A DNA stretch of 64,000 nucleotides from Bacillota bacterium (GCA_021828865.1 JAJZCW010000002.1:120392-184391), one strand, 5' to 3'. Numbered from the stretch's first letter, positions 1-8,717 are shown. The notes: generated from the sequence alone by a model not told the origin. Numbers and translations are program-made.

Positions 1-1544
1 GCTTCAGAAATGTCCAGCAACTGTTCCGTCTGATGCTTGCTTGCCCCGCGAATACCATCCACCTGTAATTCAAACTGAGAGGTGATTTTTAATATCTCGT
101 TGACATTTAATAGTATTTCTTCACGGAACTGTTGCGTTTCCCTTACCTGAGCCCGGGTTTTTTCCATCTGTTCTTTTAACGTATTGATGCCGCCCACCAC
201 ATTACCCACTTCACCGGTTAACTCCTGAAAACTTGCTTGACTAATCCGTATAGCATTTTCCTGTTCTGTCGCGGTCTCGCTAGTCGAACTCATAAAGGTA
301 CTCAATTCCTGCACAGCATCTCGCACCCTGTTGGTCAATTCATCTGTCTCATCGGAAAGTTTGCCGATCTCTTCTGCAACCACCGAAAAACCCTTTCCAA
401 ACTCCCCTGCGCGGGCTGCTTCAATACTAGCATTTAATGAGAGCATTCTTGTCTGATTGGAAATCTCTCCAATCTCCATCGCCCACGCCTTGATTTGTTC
501 CACCTGCTGAAGTAATTGGTTAAAATTCTCTGCAAACTGATTCATAACGGATACAGTATTGGTCATATGTTGTTCGATATTTCCCATGCTTCGTCCAGCA
601 TTTGTCACCAGGTTATTGATATCACTTAAAATGGCCTGTGATTCAGTGACCTCCTGGTTGATTCGATTCATTTTCCCGGCAATGTTTTCAAGTTCACCAG
701 ATGAATTGGTGAGTAAAGTATTCTGCTTGATGGCTCCATTGCTCATATCCTCCACGCCTGCGCCCAATTCTTCGGCTCCTGCGTATATTTCATTAAGCGC
801 TGTCGAGGATTCCTCTACCCCTTCATTCACACTGATGGAAGCCGAATGAATTCTTTTGATAATGGAGACAATACCGATACTGACTTTATTCAGTTCAAAG
901 TGCAATTGGCCCCACTCATCTCGAGCCTTTGGATGCAACTGATGATTCAGCTCGCCACTTGCCATCGTTCGCATAAACTGGATAGTTTGCCGATAAAACT
1001 TCCGAAACTGGTATCCTTCATTCATGACAATGATACCTGCCACCACCATTATTCCCGCGATCCAATAGTTTTTGGTGATTACCGCATCGACGATTCCCGC
1101 CAATTGCAATACACCAAAAGGAACCCCCACTTTTAATTCCCTGCTTATCCCTTTTAAAATCGTACCAGAACGCAGAACATACATTTTTTTACCCTGGTAA
1201 TAGACAGGTGTGGAAACATCGACAAGCCGTTCTCCTGTATTTCTGGGATAAAAAAAAGCTTCCGTCTTGATTACAGCAGCGCATTTCAACCCCACAGGGT
1301 CTGTGAAATATACCGCTTCTCTCAGATGATTGGTGTGGATTTCTCCATAACCATCAGGCTTGACGAGCACAAAATACTCCAAATTGCCCAAGTGCTTTTT
1401 CAAAATTGCCCGAATTTCCGCTTTTGATTCATTTGACATTCCATGGTGGCGATTCAGCGCTTGCTCTACCTCACGAGCTGTCAGTTCCACCTGTAAGCTT
1501 TGTTGTTTTACCATTTTTCTTGGTAGTTTTTTCTCTTCTGACAT
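1..1544 (-). CDS. Methyl-accepting chemotaxis protein (3' end cut by window)
   Basis: The reading frame is open from an ATG at 1544 to the window edge, about 514 codons, so the C-terminus is missing. A GAAGGAAGGG ribosome site lies just upstream. The N-terminal ~155 residues look like a small-molecule sensor: they resemble the sensor segments of the two other chemoreceptor-like proteins here (41633-42877, 55422-56243). Hydrophobic segments follow at about residues 155-195 and could form a two-helix hairpin. A HAMP-like stretch and a long helical signalling domain come next. The signalling hairpin tip, which docks CheA/CheW, is recognisable around [21 protein letters not shown] followed by [11 protein letters not shown]. 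There is no N-terminal membrane anchor before the sensor, so the sensor may be cytoplasmic. The family assignment is firm and the ligand is unknown. Confidence 0.93.
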   Translation of the reverse strand, partial: MSEEKKLPRKMVKQQSLQVELTAREVEQALNRHHGMSNESKAEIRAILKKHLGNLEYFVLVKPDGYGEIHTNHLREAVYFTDPVGLKCAAVIKTEAFFYPRNTGERLVDVSTPVYYQGKKMYVLRSGTILKGISRELKVGVPFGVLQLAGIVDAVITKNYWIAGIMVVAGIIVMNEGYQFRKFYRQTIQFMRTMASGELNHQLHPKARDEWGQLHFELNKVSIGIVSIIKRIHSASISVNEGVEESSTALNEIYAGAEELGAGVEDMSNGAIKQNTLLTNSSGELENIAGKMNRINQEVTESQAILSDINNLVTNAGRSMGNIEQHMTNTVSVMNQFAENFNQLLQQVEQIKAWAMEIGEISNQTRMLSLNASIEAARAGEFGKGFSVVAEEIGKLSDETDELTNRVRDAVQELSTFMSSTSETATEQENAIRISQASFQELTGEVGNVVGGINTLKEQMEKTRAQVRETQQFREEILLNVNEILKITSQFELQVDGIRGASKHQTEQLLDISE

Positions 1545-1653
1545 TAAAGAACCCTTCCTTCGTGATAGCGCTTGCACTATACCGATTATGTTAAAATGCT
1601 ATTATCTTTTCATTAAATAATTCATCCATATCACAAGTAGTAAGGTGACCCAG

Positions 1654-2136
1654 ATGGCCCACTCCTTGCATTTACAACGACTCGGATCTTCAAAAAACCA
1701 GCACATCTATATCAAGCCTTACAAACACTCACAAATATGGCTTGAAACAAAGACCAATAAATTTTTTGAATCCAATTTATCAGGCGATCTTTCTACCCAA
1801 AAACGATATCTTGTGGTGCGTACTAATCACCCCATTTCAGAAACATGGTTTCATTATAAAGGCAATCAAAATTATGCAAAAATCCATCTTGGCTTAATCA
1901 TAGAAAACAAAGGTTCAAAATATACGGAAATTTCATGTTCTGTAGATCGAATGTTCTACAGTTCATTCATCATCGAAGTATTGCATGACCACAAAATAGT
2001 CAAAATATCACGAAAGAACGTTATTCCTGGTTCCTTTTCTTATTATGTAAAACCAAAAGGATGGCAAAGAATATACAATCTATTCCAATATGCACGTAAT
2101 GCTCTTTATAAAATAATAAGGCATAAAACAAAATAA
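1654..2136 (+). CDS. Hypothetical protein, basic, AT-rich
   Basis: This is a 160-residue protein I do not recognise. An AAGGTG ribosome site six bases upstream favours ATG 1654 over the in-frame GTG at 1645. It is rich in Lys, His, Tyr and Ile with no obvious signal peptide or membrane segment. The middle (YAKIHLGLIIENKGSKYTEI) looks like beta structure. The gene is noticeably more AT-rich than its neighbours and stands alone, divergent from the chemoreceptor gene, so it may have been acquired separately. Its reality rests on the ribosome site and the uninterrupted frame. Confidence 0.55.
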   Translation: MAHSLHLQRLGSSKNQHIYIKPYKHSQIWLETKTNKFFESNLSGDLSTQKRYLVVRTNHPISETWFHYKGNQNYAKIHLGLIIENKGSKYTEISCSVDRMFYSSFIIEVLHDHKIVKISRKNVIPGSFSYYVKPKGWQRIYNLFQYARNALYKIIRHKTK

Positions 2137-2171
2137 TAAAACGTCAAGTTGTCATATAATTAACAACTTTT

Positions 2172-2207
2172 CGCAATATCAATACTGATCAATAGCTGAT
2201 ATTTGCG
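2172..2207. repeat. Imperfect inverted repeat upstream of 2332 gene
   Basis: CGCAATATCA and TGATATTTGCG form an imperfect dyad with a one-base bulge, about 125 bp upstream of the membrane protein start. It could be a regulator site or a weak hairpin. Nothing else in the 2137-2331 gap is recognisable. Confidence 0.3.
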
Positions 2208-2331
2208 TGTCGTTACTATTGTAGAAATGAACTAGTCAAAGCGGTCATTTTATATCATGACGAATTTGCGACAAATCCCTTACAATACAATCAATTCTAT
2301 ACTATTTGATGATTTAAGGGGGAATGCGCCA

Positions 2332-2901
2332 ATGATGCAAAGTATCCATCATACTTGGCGGCGCTTTTTAACCTCCATCGAAGATACGGACGATGCGCTT
2401 ATGTTTTTTTTCAAGAGCAGACAAAGTTTACTCGCCGCTCTGATCGGATTATTGATGATTATTTGGGGCCTCATCATGCAGCAATATTTTCTTCCTATTG
2501 CTGTGGTGCTCGCTGGAGCAATTGGCTATTGGCTGGGTTTTACCCCTGCATTTCTGATCGCGTTCTTCCTGATCATAGTTCAAGTGCGGTTCAATCAAAC
2601 GTTTCATTTCTCCGAAATTTTGATTGAAGTGTTGGGAACCACATTTATCGCTTGGCTAGGCAGAGAGCACAGGCTGGCTGTACGAAGAAGGCTTTTATGG
2701 GGAGGAGACGAATATGAAAAGCAGGTGGTTTCGTGGACATTTGTAAACGAAGTCAGAAATTCGTTATTGGCTATGAGACTCTTATTATTTCAAAAAAGTC
2801 CGGATCCTACCACCGGAACCAATCTCAAATTGATAGAAGACGAATTACTTCGTCTTGAATCGCTCTTCGGAAAACTTCACGAAAAGGATGCAAGCAAATA
2901 A
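2332..2901 (+). CDS. Membrane protein with vestigial histidine-kinase DHp-like domain
   Basis: The 189-residue product starts at ATG 2332, nine bases after an AAGGGGG ribosome site; an ATG immediately follows at 2335. An upstream in-frame start at 2257 lacks such a site. After a ~35-residue cytosolic head, about three hydrophobic helices cover roughly residues 33-110. The soluble tail contains WTFVNEVRNSLLAMRLLLF and then a second helix IEDELLRLESLFGKL. This two-helix pattern strongly resembles the H-box of sporulation or Bacillus sensor kinases (HEIRNPL), but the phospho-accepting His is Asn. No ATP-binding domain follows. It may be a decoy or dimerisation partner for a kinase. The DHp resemblance is by eye only. 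Confidence 0.6.
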   Translation: MMQSIHHTWRRFLTSIEDTDDALMFFFKSRQSLLAALIGLLMIIWGLIMQQYFLPIAVVLAGAIGYWLGFTPAFLIAFFLIIVQVRFNQTFHFSEILIEVLGTTFIAWLGREHRLAVRRRLLWGGDEYEKQVVSWTFVNEVRNSLLAMRLLLFQKSPDPTTGTNLKLIEDELLRLESLFGKLHEKDASK

Positions 2902-3019
2902 CGCAGCATTCATGCTTGTGACAGGAATGCAATCCTATCATCTCCAGAAAAACACAAGCTTTTTTTGTGATCTTTACAGCAGCAATTGATATAGGCAACG
3001 CGATAACTGGAGGCTAAGC

Positions 3020-3514
3020 ATGTTAACTGCACTGTATCACTTATTCCCCCCGACCATACACCCAATGGTCATTCATTTTACTATTGCCATCAACTTTTTG
3101 GCGACATTGATTGGGTTAATTGGTTTCTTTAGAAAAAGGGATCCATTCTATGAACGGATGTATATATGGCTACTTGTTTTAAGCATTCTGGCGACGCTTG
3201 CGGCAGGGTTTACAGGCGTCATATCTGCCTACTACGCACAAGTACCGGCAAATCTCTCACCAATGTTTGAGACTCATCAGCACATGGGTGAACTGACAGG
3301 GATTGCGCTGGTTATCGCGTTTCTATTCCAATGGTTTTATCGACACAACAAAAAACAAGTGGCGGCACTTGCACTCGTATTCTCCATCATCGCCACCATT
3401 CTTGTCAGTATCACCGGACATTTGGGAGGAACGATGGTTTACAGCCATGGTTTAGGTGTTCATGTTAGTCAAAGTCAATCGAACGGTTCAGTAACCCCGT
3501 CTCACCATGCCTGA
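3020..3514 (+). CDS. DUF2231-family membrane protein
   Basis: This 164-residue protein has four hydrophobic helices. It shows the hallmarks of the DUF2231 family: an N-terminal HPMVIHFTIA segment, a conserved His in the middle (THQHMGE) and a C-terminal GHLGGTMVYSHGLGV. The family is a four-helix integral membrane protein with conserved histidines, often linked to redox or haem functions, though its biochemical role is not settled. GGAGG lies seven bases before the ATG. The His-rich tail ends SHHA. It is followed by a terminator and appears monocistronic. Confidence 0.85.
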   Translation: MLTALYHLFPPTIHPMVIHFTIAINFLATLIGLIGFFRKRDPFYERMYIWLLVLSILATLAAGFTGVISAYYAQVPANLSPMFETHQHMGELTGIALVIAFLFQWFYRHNKKQVAALALVFSIIATILVSITGHLGGTMVYSHGLGVHVSQSQSNGSVTPSHHA

Positions 3515-3542
3515 TAATCAATAAACAGATCTTGAGTTGACA

Positions 3543-3583
3543 AAGTGGCAGTATCGGTAGGAAGCTGATGCTGTCACTTTTTT
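3543..3583 (+). terminator. Rho-independent terminator
   Basis: GTGGCAG and CTGTCAC form a 7-bp stem (one G-U pair) followed by six T residues, 30 bases after the DUF2231 gene. Confidence 0.7.
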
Positions 3584-3697
3584 ATGAAAGCATCGGGTTA
3601 AAATAAATGAGTTGATTAGATGAAAGGGTTTACATGAAGGATAAAGAGGAAAACACAAGGAGTTAAAGCTATTGCCATGTTGATTTCTCTAAAACAA

Positions 3698-3808
3698 TCA
3701 GTGAGGAATAAAAGAAACTGCTAGAAGCAAGGATAATGCGAGCATTCCCCAACGCATGAATTTATACGCTTCCCGATCCGTCATTTTGCTTTTTTCTTTC
3801 GCATCCAT
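3698..3808 (-). CDS. Small single-span membrane protein
   Basis: This 36-residue peptide starts at ATG 3808 behind an excellent AGAGGAGGAA ribosome site. The longer frame reaching 3919 overlaps the upstream gene and has no ribosome site. A charged N-terminus (MDAKEKSKMTDREAYK) precedes one hydrophobic helix (MLALSLLLAVSFI). It sits 73 bases downstream of the membrane protein at 3882-4307 and is probably co-transcribed. No homologue is recognised. Confidence 0.6.
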   Translation of the reverse strand: MDAKEKSKMTDREAYKFMRWGMLALSLLLAVSFIPH

Positions 3809-3881
3809 TACCAATTCCTCCTCTCTTTTGATTGTCATTCTAGTAAAGCAACCTTGCTTTTTCCTGAAGACGTTGAAAAAA

Positions 3882-4307
3882 TTAATAGTGCTTCGGATGG
3901 TACGTATACTGTGATCCAAGCGCCACCACGTAAAGCACGATAAAGAAAATCACAGACCCTATAATGGGAATCAAATTGATAAATATCCATCCCCAACCTG
4001 CACGAAACCGGTCAAGCATCAGAGCAAGCATGACGAGATAAACGATCAACAAAGCCAAAGCAATCAATCCGCCAATTACATGAAACACTGAGGCTAGAAG
4101 GAGCAACACTGGCCATATCCACCAAAGCGGCCAATCCACTATCTTCGCGGTAATAAACACACTGCCGTACGGTATAAAAGCAACCCATGACCACGAAATA
4201 CCAGCTTTTAGACCTAAGCGATAATAGGGATAGATACTGATGACGTATACAACTAACATGATCACCCATATTACCGATGCAACCCCTAAAAATGTAGCCA
4301 CAGCCAT
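3882..4307 (-). CDS. Multi-span membrane protein, DUF5684-like
   Basis: The 141-residue protein has about four hydrophobic segments. Short loops include YPYYRLGLKAGISWSWVAFIP, which resembles small bacterial membrane proteins of the DUF5684/DUF805 type carrying a 'KaG..gWaafIPiyn' pattern. ATG 4307 is chosen over the adjacent TTG 4310 because of its spacing from AAGGGGG. The ribosome site itself sits inside a small hairpin. Function is unknown. It is probably in an operon with the 36-residue protein downstream. Confidence 0.65.
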   Translation of the reverse strand: MAVATFLGVASVIWVIMLVVYVISIYPYYRLGLKAGISWSWVAFIPYGSVFITAKIVDWPLWWIWPVLLLLASVFHVIGGLIALALLIVYLVMLALMLDRFRAGWGWIFINLIPIIGSVIFFIVLYVVALGSQYTYHPKHY

Positions 4308-4315
4308 CAAAACAC

Positions 4316-4330
4316 CCCCTTAAAAAGGGG
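4316..4330 (-). promoter_or_regulatory. Hairpin occluding the ribosome site of the 4307 gene
   Basis: CCCCTT and AAGGGG form a 6-bp stem with an AAA loop. On the minus strand the 3' arm is the Shine-Dalgarno sequence of the membrane protein gene, so the stem would sequester it. Confidence 0.45.
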
Positions 4331-4432
4331 CAACGAACCCACTAGAATATAGATTCACTGCCGCATGTTTATTATCCAATTATACTCCCTAAACCTCAGG
4401 ATCTCACCTCTTCGAACCACTTCCTGCAAGCG

Positions 4433-4442
4433 TTAACGTTAA
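4433..4442. promoter_or_regulatory. Perfect palindrome upstream of the TyrR-type gene
   Basis: TTAACGTTAA is a perfect 10-bp palindrome about 58 bp before the regulator start. It could be an operator, or chance in AT-rich DNA. Confidence 0.25.
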
Positions 4443-4499
4443 TGAGTTGAATTTGTGATACGCTTAAACAGGAACCAATCTATGAGCGGGGGAACTAGC

Positions 4500-6101
4500 A
4501 TGAGTATTGGATTTGGTGCGCTGATTCAAATTGTTTTTTCTGATCGACCGGGCCTCGGATACGATGTCTTTCAGGTATTTGAGTACTTCAGGGTGGAGAA
4601 AGTGGCGATGGAAGTATCCATCGAAACGGGTATGATCATCAAATTTATCTGTGCGGATGAAAAAAATTATGAAGCGCTCATCGCGTCACTTCGTCAGGTT
4701 CCCGGTGTTGTCGCCGTCAGCCCCGCAACCAACATGCCATTTGAAGACAGGGAAAATCAATTGCGGACGATTCTCGATGTAGTGAGCGAAGGGATCATTG
4801 CCGTCACAAAAGAAGGAACGATCACACAAATCAACGAGGCTGCAAAAGCCATTTTGCAAATTGAAAAAGAGGTATTAGGCCGTCCAATTAACGAATTGCT
4901 GGATGAACAGATGATTCTTTCGACCATTCGCACAGGACAAGCCATTCGACTCTTTGAATCCCGGGCCATGAACGGAAAACACCCGAGAAGGTATTGGTGC
5001 AGCAACCAGCCGATCATCGACAAATTGGGCAGTACCATCGGAGTAGTGATCACCATCAAGGGAGAGGAACAGATCGATGAGATCATGAAAGCAGTCCACG
5101 ATCGGGTGCAATTGACCACTTTCTCTGACATCATTTATCAGTCTGAAATCATGAGAAAACTCGTGGAAACAGCGAAAACAGTGGCGCGCAGCCATTCCAC
5201 TGTGCTCTTACGAGGGGAGAGCGGAACTGGTAAAGAACGGTTTGCGCATGCTATCCACATGGCGAGCCCCAGACGATCAAAACCGTTCATCGCGGTCAAT
5301 TGCACGGCACTCCCAGAATCTCTTTTTGAAAGCGAACTTTTCGGATATGAACAGGGTGCCTTTACCGGCGCCATGAAAGAAGGCAAAAAAGGGCTTTTTG
5401 AGCAAGCCCATACTGGCACGCTATTTCTTGACGAAATTGGGGAGTTACCTCTACCCATGCAAGCCAGATTGCTGCGGACACTTCAGGAGGGAACGATTCG
5501 CAAAGTGGGGGGAACCAAAGAAATCCCGGTGGATGTCAGGATCATAGCAGCGACCCATCGCCACCTGGAACGGTTGATGGAACAGGGAGGATTTCGCGAA
5601 GACCTCTATTATCGCTTGAATGTAGTGCCGCTTTTTATTCCTCCACTTCGACTGCGTGTCGATGATATTCCGTTATTAGCGCAACATTTACTTCGAAAAT
5701 TGGAGCAAAAGTTAGGAAAAACGGGGTATTCCATTCAACCTCAGGTTTTCACGCATTTAGCGTCTCATCCTTGGCCAGGCAATGTCAGGCAACTTGAAAA
5801 CACGCTGGAGCATGTGATCAATATGGTCCCAGACCATTCCGAACTGACTTTAGAACACTTCTCCGAGTGGCTCTTTGAGCCTACACCATCTATCCCCATT
5901 CGCGTCACGAAAGAAGCACGTCATCTTCACATTGACATCCCCATCGAGGATAGGTGGCCGACGTTAAAAGAGATCGTTTCCAAAACAGAAGCGGCGGTGA
6001 TTGAAGAAGTGATGCGAGAGCACCCGTCATCCCGAAAAGCAGGCCATGTGCTTGGTGTTTCCAATACCACCATCCTGAACAAAATGCACCTGTTACCGTG
6101 A
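4500..6101 (+). CDS. TyrR-type sigma-54-dependent transcriptional activator
   Basis: The 533-residue protein has a TyrR layout: an N-terminal ACT-like domain (FSDRPGLGYDVF, ~1-75), a PAS domain (~80-195), a sigma-54 AAA+ domain (~205-440) and a C-terminal TyrR-type helix-turn-helix. The AAA+ domain carries Walker A GESGTGKE, the sigma-54 contact loop GAFTGA, Walker B FLDEIGEL and the arginine-finger region. GAFTGA is intact, so it should activate sigma-54 polymerase rather than only repress. ATG 4500 follows GCGGGGGAA; ATG 4482 is an alternative. The tryptophanase gene 139 bp downstream has a -24/-12 promoter, so it is the likely target. TyrR itself binds aromatic amino acids through ACT; here the ligand is inferred. 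Confidence 0.92.
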   Translation: MSIGFGALIQIVFSDRPGLGYDVFQVFEYFRVEKVAMEVSIETGMIIKFICADEKNYEALIASLRQVPGVVAVSPATNMPFEDRENQLRTILDVVSEGIIAVTKEGTITQINEAAKAILQIEKEVLGRPINELLDEQMILSTIRTGQAIRLFESRAMNGKHPRRYWCSNQPIIDKLGSTIGVVITIKGEEQIDEIMKAVHDRVQLTTFSDIIYQSEIMRKLVETAKTVARSHSTVLLRGESGTGKERFAHAIHMASPRRSKPFIAVNCTALPESLFESELFGYEQGAFTGAMKEGKKGLFEQAHTGTLFLDEIGELPLPMQARLLRTLQEGTIRKVGGTKEIPVDVRIIAATHRHLERLMEQGGFREDLYYRLNVVPLFIPPLRLRVDDIPLLAQHLLRKLEQKLGKTGYSIQPQVFTHLASHPWPGNVRQLENTLEHVINMVPDHSELTLEHFSEWLFEPTPSIPIRVTKEARHLHIDIPIEDRWPTLKEIVSKTEAAVIEEVMREHPSSRKAGHVLGVSNTTILNKMHLLP

Positions 6102-6120
6102 TCAATATTTTTATCAGCGA

Positions 6121-6133
6121 TCAATTATATTGA
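6121..6133. promoter_or_regulatory. Candidate activator site upstream of sigma-54 promoter
   Basis: TCAAT-TAT-ATTGA is a perfect 5-bp-arm dyad centred about 60 bp upstream of the -24 element. A partial direct copy (ATCAAT) sits at 6101-6106. It is not a TyrR box of the enteric type (TGTAAA-N6-TTTACA). Confidence 0.3.
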
Positions 6134-6183
6134 CATTTTTTCTACTCACCTACTTACAAACTGTCCACTAAAAGGGTCTGAAG

Positions 6184-6200
6184 TTGGCATAAAAATTGCA
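6184..6200 (+). promoter_or_regulatory. Sigma-54 (-24/-12) promoter of tnaA
   Basis: TTGGCAT, then AAAAA, then TTGCA matches the consensus TTGGCAC-N5-TTGCA at all but one position. The GG (6186-6187) and GC (6198-6199) are exactly ten bases apart. It lies 40 bp before the tnaA start and downstream of a gene for a GAFTGA-bearing activator. Confidence 0.85.
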
Positions 6201-6240
6201 TGTCTCATGATGTACATCTCATCATTCGGAGGCGATTCAA

Positions 6241-7620
6241 ATGACCATCTCAGCAGAACCTTTTCGTATCAAAATGGTCGAACCCATACGTTTAATCCCC
6301 CGCGAGGAACGAGAAATCGCACTAAAAAAAGCGGGATATAATCCATTTATGTTGAAATCCGAAGACGTTTATATCGATCTTCTGACAGATAGCGGCACCG
6401 GAGCCATGAGCGATCGGCAATGGGCGGCCATGATGCTTGGCGACGAGGCCTACGCCGGGAGCCGTTCTTTTTACCGATTAAAAGCAGCAGTGGAAGACGT
6501 CTTTGGTTATGAATATGTCATTCCCACCCACCAGGGGAGAGGCGCAGAACAGGTCCTATTTCCCCATCTCATCAAAAAAGGGCAGTACGTACTAGGCAAC
6601 ATGCACTTTGACACCACTATGGCACACATCGAGATGAATGGCGGAATACCAGTCAATTTAGTGGTAGAAGAAGCATTTGACACCTCGCTCGACATCCCAT
6701 TTAAGGGAAACTTTGATGTCCCTCACCTACAATCTTTTATTGAAGAATACGGTAGGGAGAGCATCGCTTTTATCCTCATCACGATCACCTGCAATTCTGC
6801 TGGCGGCCAGCCTGTATCGCTCAAAAACATCCGCGCCGTCCGGGAAATTGCGGATCATTATCACCTGCCGCTTTTGCTCGATGCAGCCAGATTTGCAGAA
6901 AACGCTTACTTCATCAAAACGAGAGAACCTGAATACCAAGACGCTTCTATCAACGAGATTGTCAAAGAAGTGTTTTCGCTGGCAGACGCTTTTACGATGA
7001 GCGCAAAAAAAGACGCCATCGTGAACATGGGCGGGATGATCGGCATTCGCAATGACAGGTCACTCTTTCAGTCGGCAAGCAGTTCCTGTGTGCCGTACGA
7101 AGGGTTCATCACGTATGGCGGCTTATCGGGGCGCGATATTGAAGCGCTGGCGGCGGGTCTGTACGATGGCACTCAGTTTGAGTATCTGGAGAGTCGGATT
7201 GGGCAAGTACAATACCTTGGGGAACGCTTGCGGGAAAAAGGCATCCCCATCCAGTGGCCAGTGGGAGGTCACGCCGTATTTGTTGACGCCAAAAAATTTC
7301 TTCCCCACATCCCGGCAGAAGAGTTCCCCGCACAGGCGCTCTGCAATGAATTGTATCTGGAGGCTGGCATTCGCGCCGTAGAGGTGGGTTCCCTGCTGCT
7401 CGGACGGGACCCACAAACGGGAAAGCAAAAAACGGCGGATGCAGAATTCACAAGACTGACCATCCCACGCAGAGTCTACACCAACCGGCATATGGATGTG
7501 GTCGTCGAGGCGCTGGCGGCGATCTGGGAGCGAAGGGAGCAGATCAAAGGACTAGCATTTGTCTATGAGCCTGAGGTTCTGCGCCACTTCCTATGCCAAT
7601 TAAAACCAATCGAAAACTGA
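6241..7620 (+). CDS. tnaA: Tryptophanase
   Basis: This 459-residue PLP enzyme of the beta-eliminating lyase family cleaves L-tryptophan to indole, pyruvate and ammonia. Its start is fixed by TCGGAGGC seven bases upstream. The PLP lysine is K257 in SAKKDAIV, and D214 and R217 ([11 protein letters not shown]) match the cofactor pocket. Two positions separate it from tyrosine phenol-lyase. The arginine that contacts tyrosine's carboxylate region in the phenol-lyase motif (SMERG) is valine here (AVEVG), as in tryptophanases. The C-terminal VLRHF keeps the His (H449) corresponding to E. coli TnaA His463, where phenol-lyases have Phe. There is no room for a TnaC-type leader peptide. Control is probably through sigma-54 and the adjacent TyrR-type protein. 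Confidence 0.92.
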   Translation: MTISAEPFRIKMVEPIRLIPREEREIALKKAGYNPFMLKSEDVYIDLLTDSGTGAMSDRQWAAMMLGDEAYAGSRSFYRLKAAVEDVFGYEYVIPTHQGRGAEQVLFPHLIKKGQYVLGNMHFDTTMAHIEMNGGIPVNLVVEEAFDTSLDIPFKGNFDVPHLQSFIEEYGRESIAFILITITCNSAGGQPVSLKNIRAVREIADHYHLPLLLDAARFAENAYFIKTREPEYQDASINEIVKEVFSLADAFTMSAKKDAIVNMGGMIGIRNDRSLFQSASSSCVPYEGFITYGGLSGRDIEALAAGLYDGTQFEYLESRIGQVQYLGERLREKGIPIQWPVGGHAVFVDAKKFLPHIPAEEFPAQALCNELYLEAGIRAVEVGSLLLGRDPQTGKQKTADAEFTRLTIPRRVYTNRHMDVVVEALAAIWERREQIKGLAFVYEPEVLRHFLCQLKPIEN

Positions 7621-7651
7621 TGCTAAGCATCGACTTGTCCAGGTTTTACAG

Positions 7652-7683
7652 AAGGAGAAGACCGTAATGATCTTCTCCTTTTT
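7652..7683 (+). terminator. Terminator after tnaA
   Basis: AAGGAGAAGA pairs with TCTTCTCCTT across a 9-base loop, followed by a T run. It lies 32 bases after the tnaA stop and also falls just past the stop of the converging 7702 gene. Confidence 0.85.
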
Positions 7684-7701
7684 GGCACTTCATGTAATTA
7701 C

Positions 7702-8031
7702 TTAGTGATTTTCTGCAGCGGTGAGCACGCCTCTTGACTGCGCAGTTGAGGCTTCTGTTTCATCATAGTCTTCTTGCTCAATGATGACAGGACTGTACAG
7801 AATGGGAATGTTGAGCACCCAGATTTCTTTATTTGTATAAAGATCCTGGTCTGTATCACTTTCTTGATTGCCTTTTTTCACATCCACATCAGTGATGTTC
7901 GCTGTATTACCCACGTTTACCACAGGATCCCCCCCTTTGCTTGAAGAAAATTGACTTGATGCGACACGAAATGCCGATTCCATCAGTCCCAGCACTTCGT
8001 CTTTCCTAAGGTGATGGTTCTTGCGAGCCAC
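7702..8031 (-). CDS. Unknown protein with PIxxSPxxI motif
   Basis: This 109-residue soluble protein is not recognised. The GTG at 8031 is preferred because AAAGGAG sits eight bases upstream, while the GTG at 8040 overlaps that site. The N-terminal half is basic (ARKNHHLRKDEVLGLMESAF). The middle is Gly/Asn/Asp-rich (GDPVVNVGNTANITDVDV). The C-terminal part has IPILYSPVIIEQED, a motif also found twice in the divergent neighbour at 8200-8589. There is no signal peptide or membrane span. The divergent arrangement and shared motif suggest a functional pair, perhaps structural or spore-surface proteins, but nothing proves this. Confidence 0.65.
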   Translation of the reverse strand: MARKNHHLRKDEVLGLMESAFRVASSQFSSSKGGDPVVNVGNTANITDVDVKKGNQESDTDQDLYTNKEIWVLNIPILYSPVIIEQEDYDETEASTAQSRGVLTAAENH

Positions 8032-8199
8032 TTTATTCACTCCTTTCGCGCTGAACTGCTCTATATAATGCGCAGACGAAACTTCTTGTAAGGGACGAAC
8101 GCGGTAACAGGCATAGAACTCCGCTCATTACCATGCGACATTCATCCATTCCATTTCTGTCTATAGACATATTCTGATAACGAAAAGGAGGTAATTGAT

Positions 8200-8589
8200 A
8201 TGCATAAGAAAGTAAAGCAAAAAGTGAGCAGCAATCCTGCGATCTTTCAACGAGTCGTCTACACAGACAATGCGCTACCTGATGTTTCTAAAACGAATTG
8301 GTCAGAGAATCAAATCCGTTTTGTGAGAACGTCTGCAGTCACACTCAATCAGGAAACAGAGCACGTTCTGGACATCATTGCTGACACGTTAAGGGCAAAA
8401 CTAGCGAACATCACTTCGGAGGATCCCTCAGGCAAAAAGCATGTCAAAATAGAGGTATACATGCCGATCATGTGCAGTCCTTTCTGTATAGAAAACGAAA
8501 ATGGGGACGAGCAAATCATCCACATCAATGCGCCCATCCAATTTAGTCCTGTGCAGATTACAAACATCGACGACGAACCTGCGGAATAA
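8200..8589 (+). CDS. Unknown protein with two PIxxSPxxI motifs
   Basis: The 129-residue protein starts at an ATG behind AAAAGGAGGT. No family is recognised. The N-terminal ~60 residues are polar. A predicted helix (TEHVLDIIADTLRAKLANI) is followed by two similar beta-type repeats: VYMPIMCSPFCIENENGDE and INAPIQFSPVQITNIDDE. Both match P-I-x-x-S-P-x-x-I followed by an acidic stretch, as does the end of the divergent 7702-8031 protein. There is no secretion signal. It is followed by a terminator, so it appears monocistronic. Confidence 0.7.
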   Translation: MHKKVKQKVSSNPAIFQRVVYTDNALPDVSKTNWSENQIRFVRTSAVTLNQETEHVLDIIADTLRAKLANITSEDPSGKKHVKIEVYMPIMCSPFCIENENGDEQIIHINAPIQFSPVQITNIDDEPAE

Positions 8590-8621
8590 ACCACTTCCAA
8601 TCAGACACTCTTTTGTTAATT

Positions 8622-8646
8622 CCCTCGTAAAATCGAGGTTTTTTTA
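8622..8646 (+). terminator. Rho-independent terminator
   Basis: CCTCG, a six-base loop, then CGAGG are followed by seven or more T residues, 33 bases after the 8589 stop. Confidence 0.8.
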
Positions 8647-8717
8647 TTTTTTACTACGATAAATGTCGAATCTTACCGTTCAATGTTGGGAAAAAAGATA
8701 TACAATAGAAGACATAC

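Noticed and set aside
6121..6133. Enteric TyrR box upstream of tnaA
   Set aside because: No TGTAAA-N6-TTTACA match was found; only an unrelated TCAAT/ATTGA dyad is present.
6241..7620. Tyrosine phenol-lyase as the identity of the PLP lyase
   Set aside because: The phenol-lyase Arg position is Val and the C-terminal His of tryptophanases is present.
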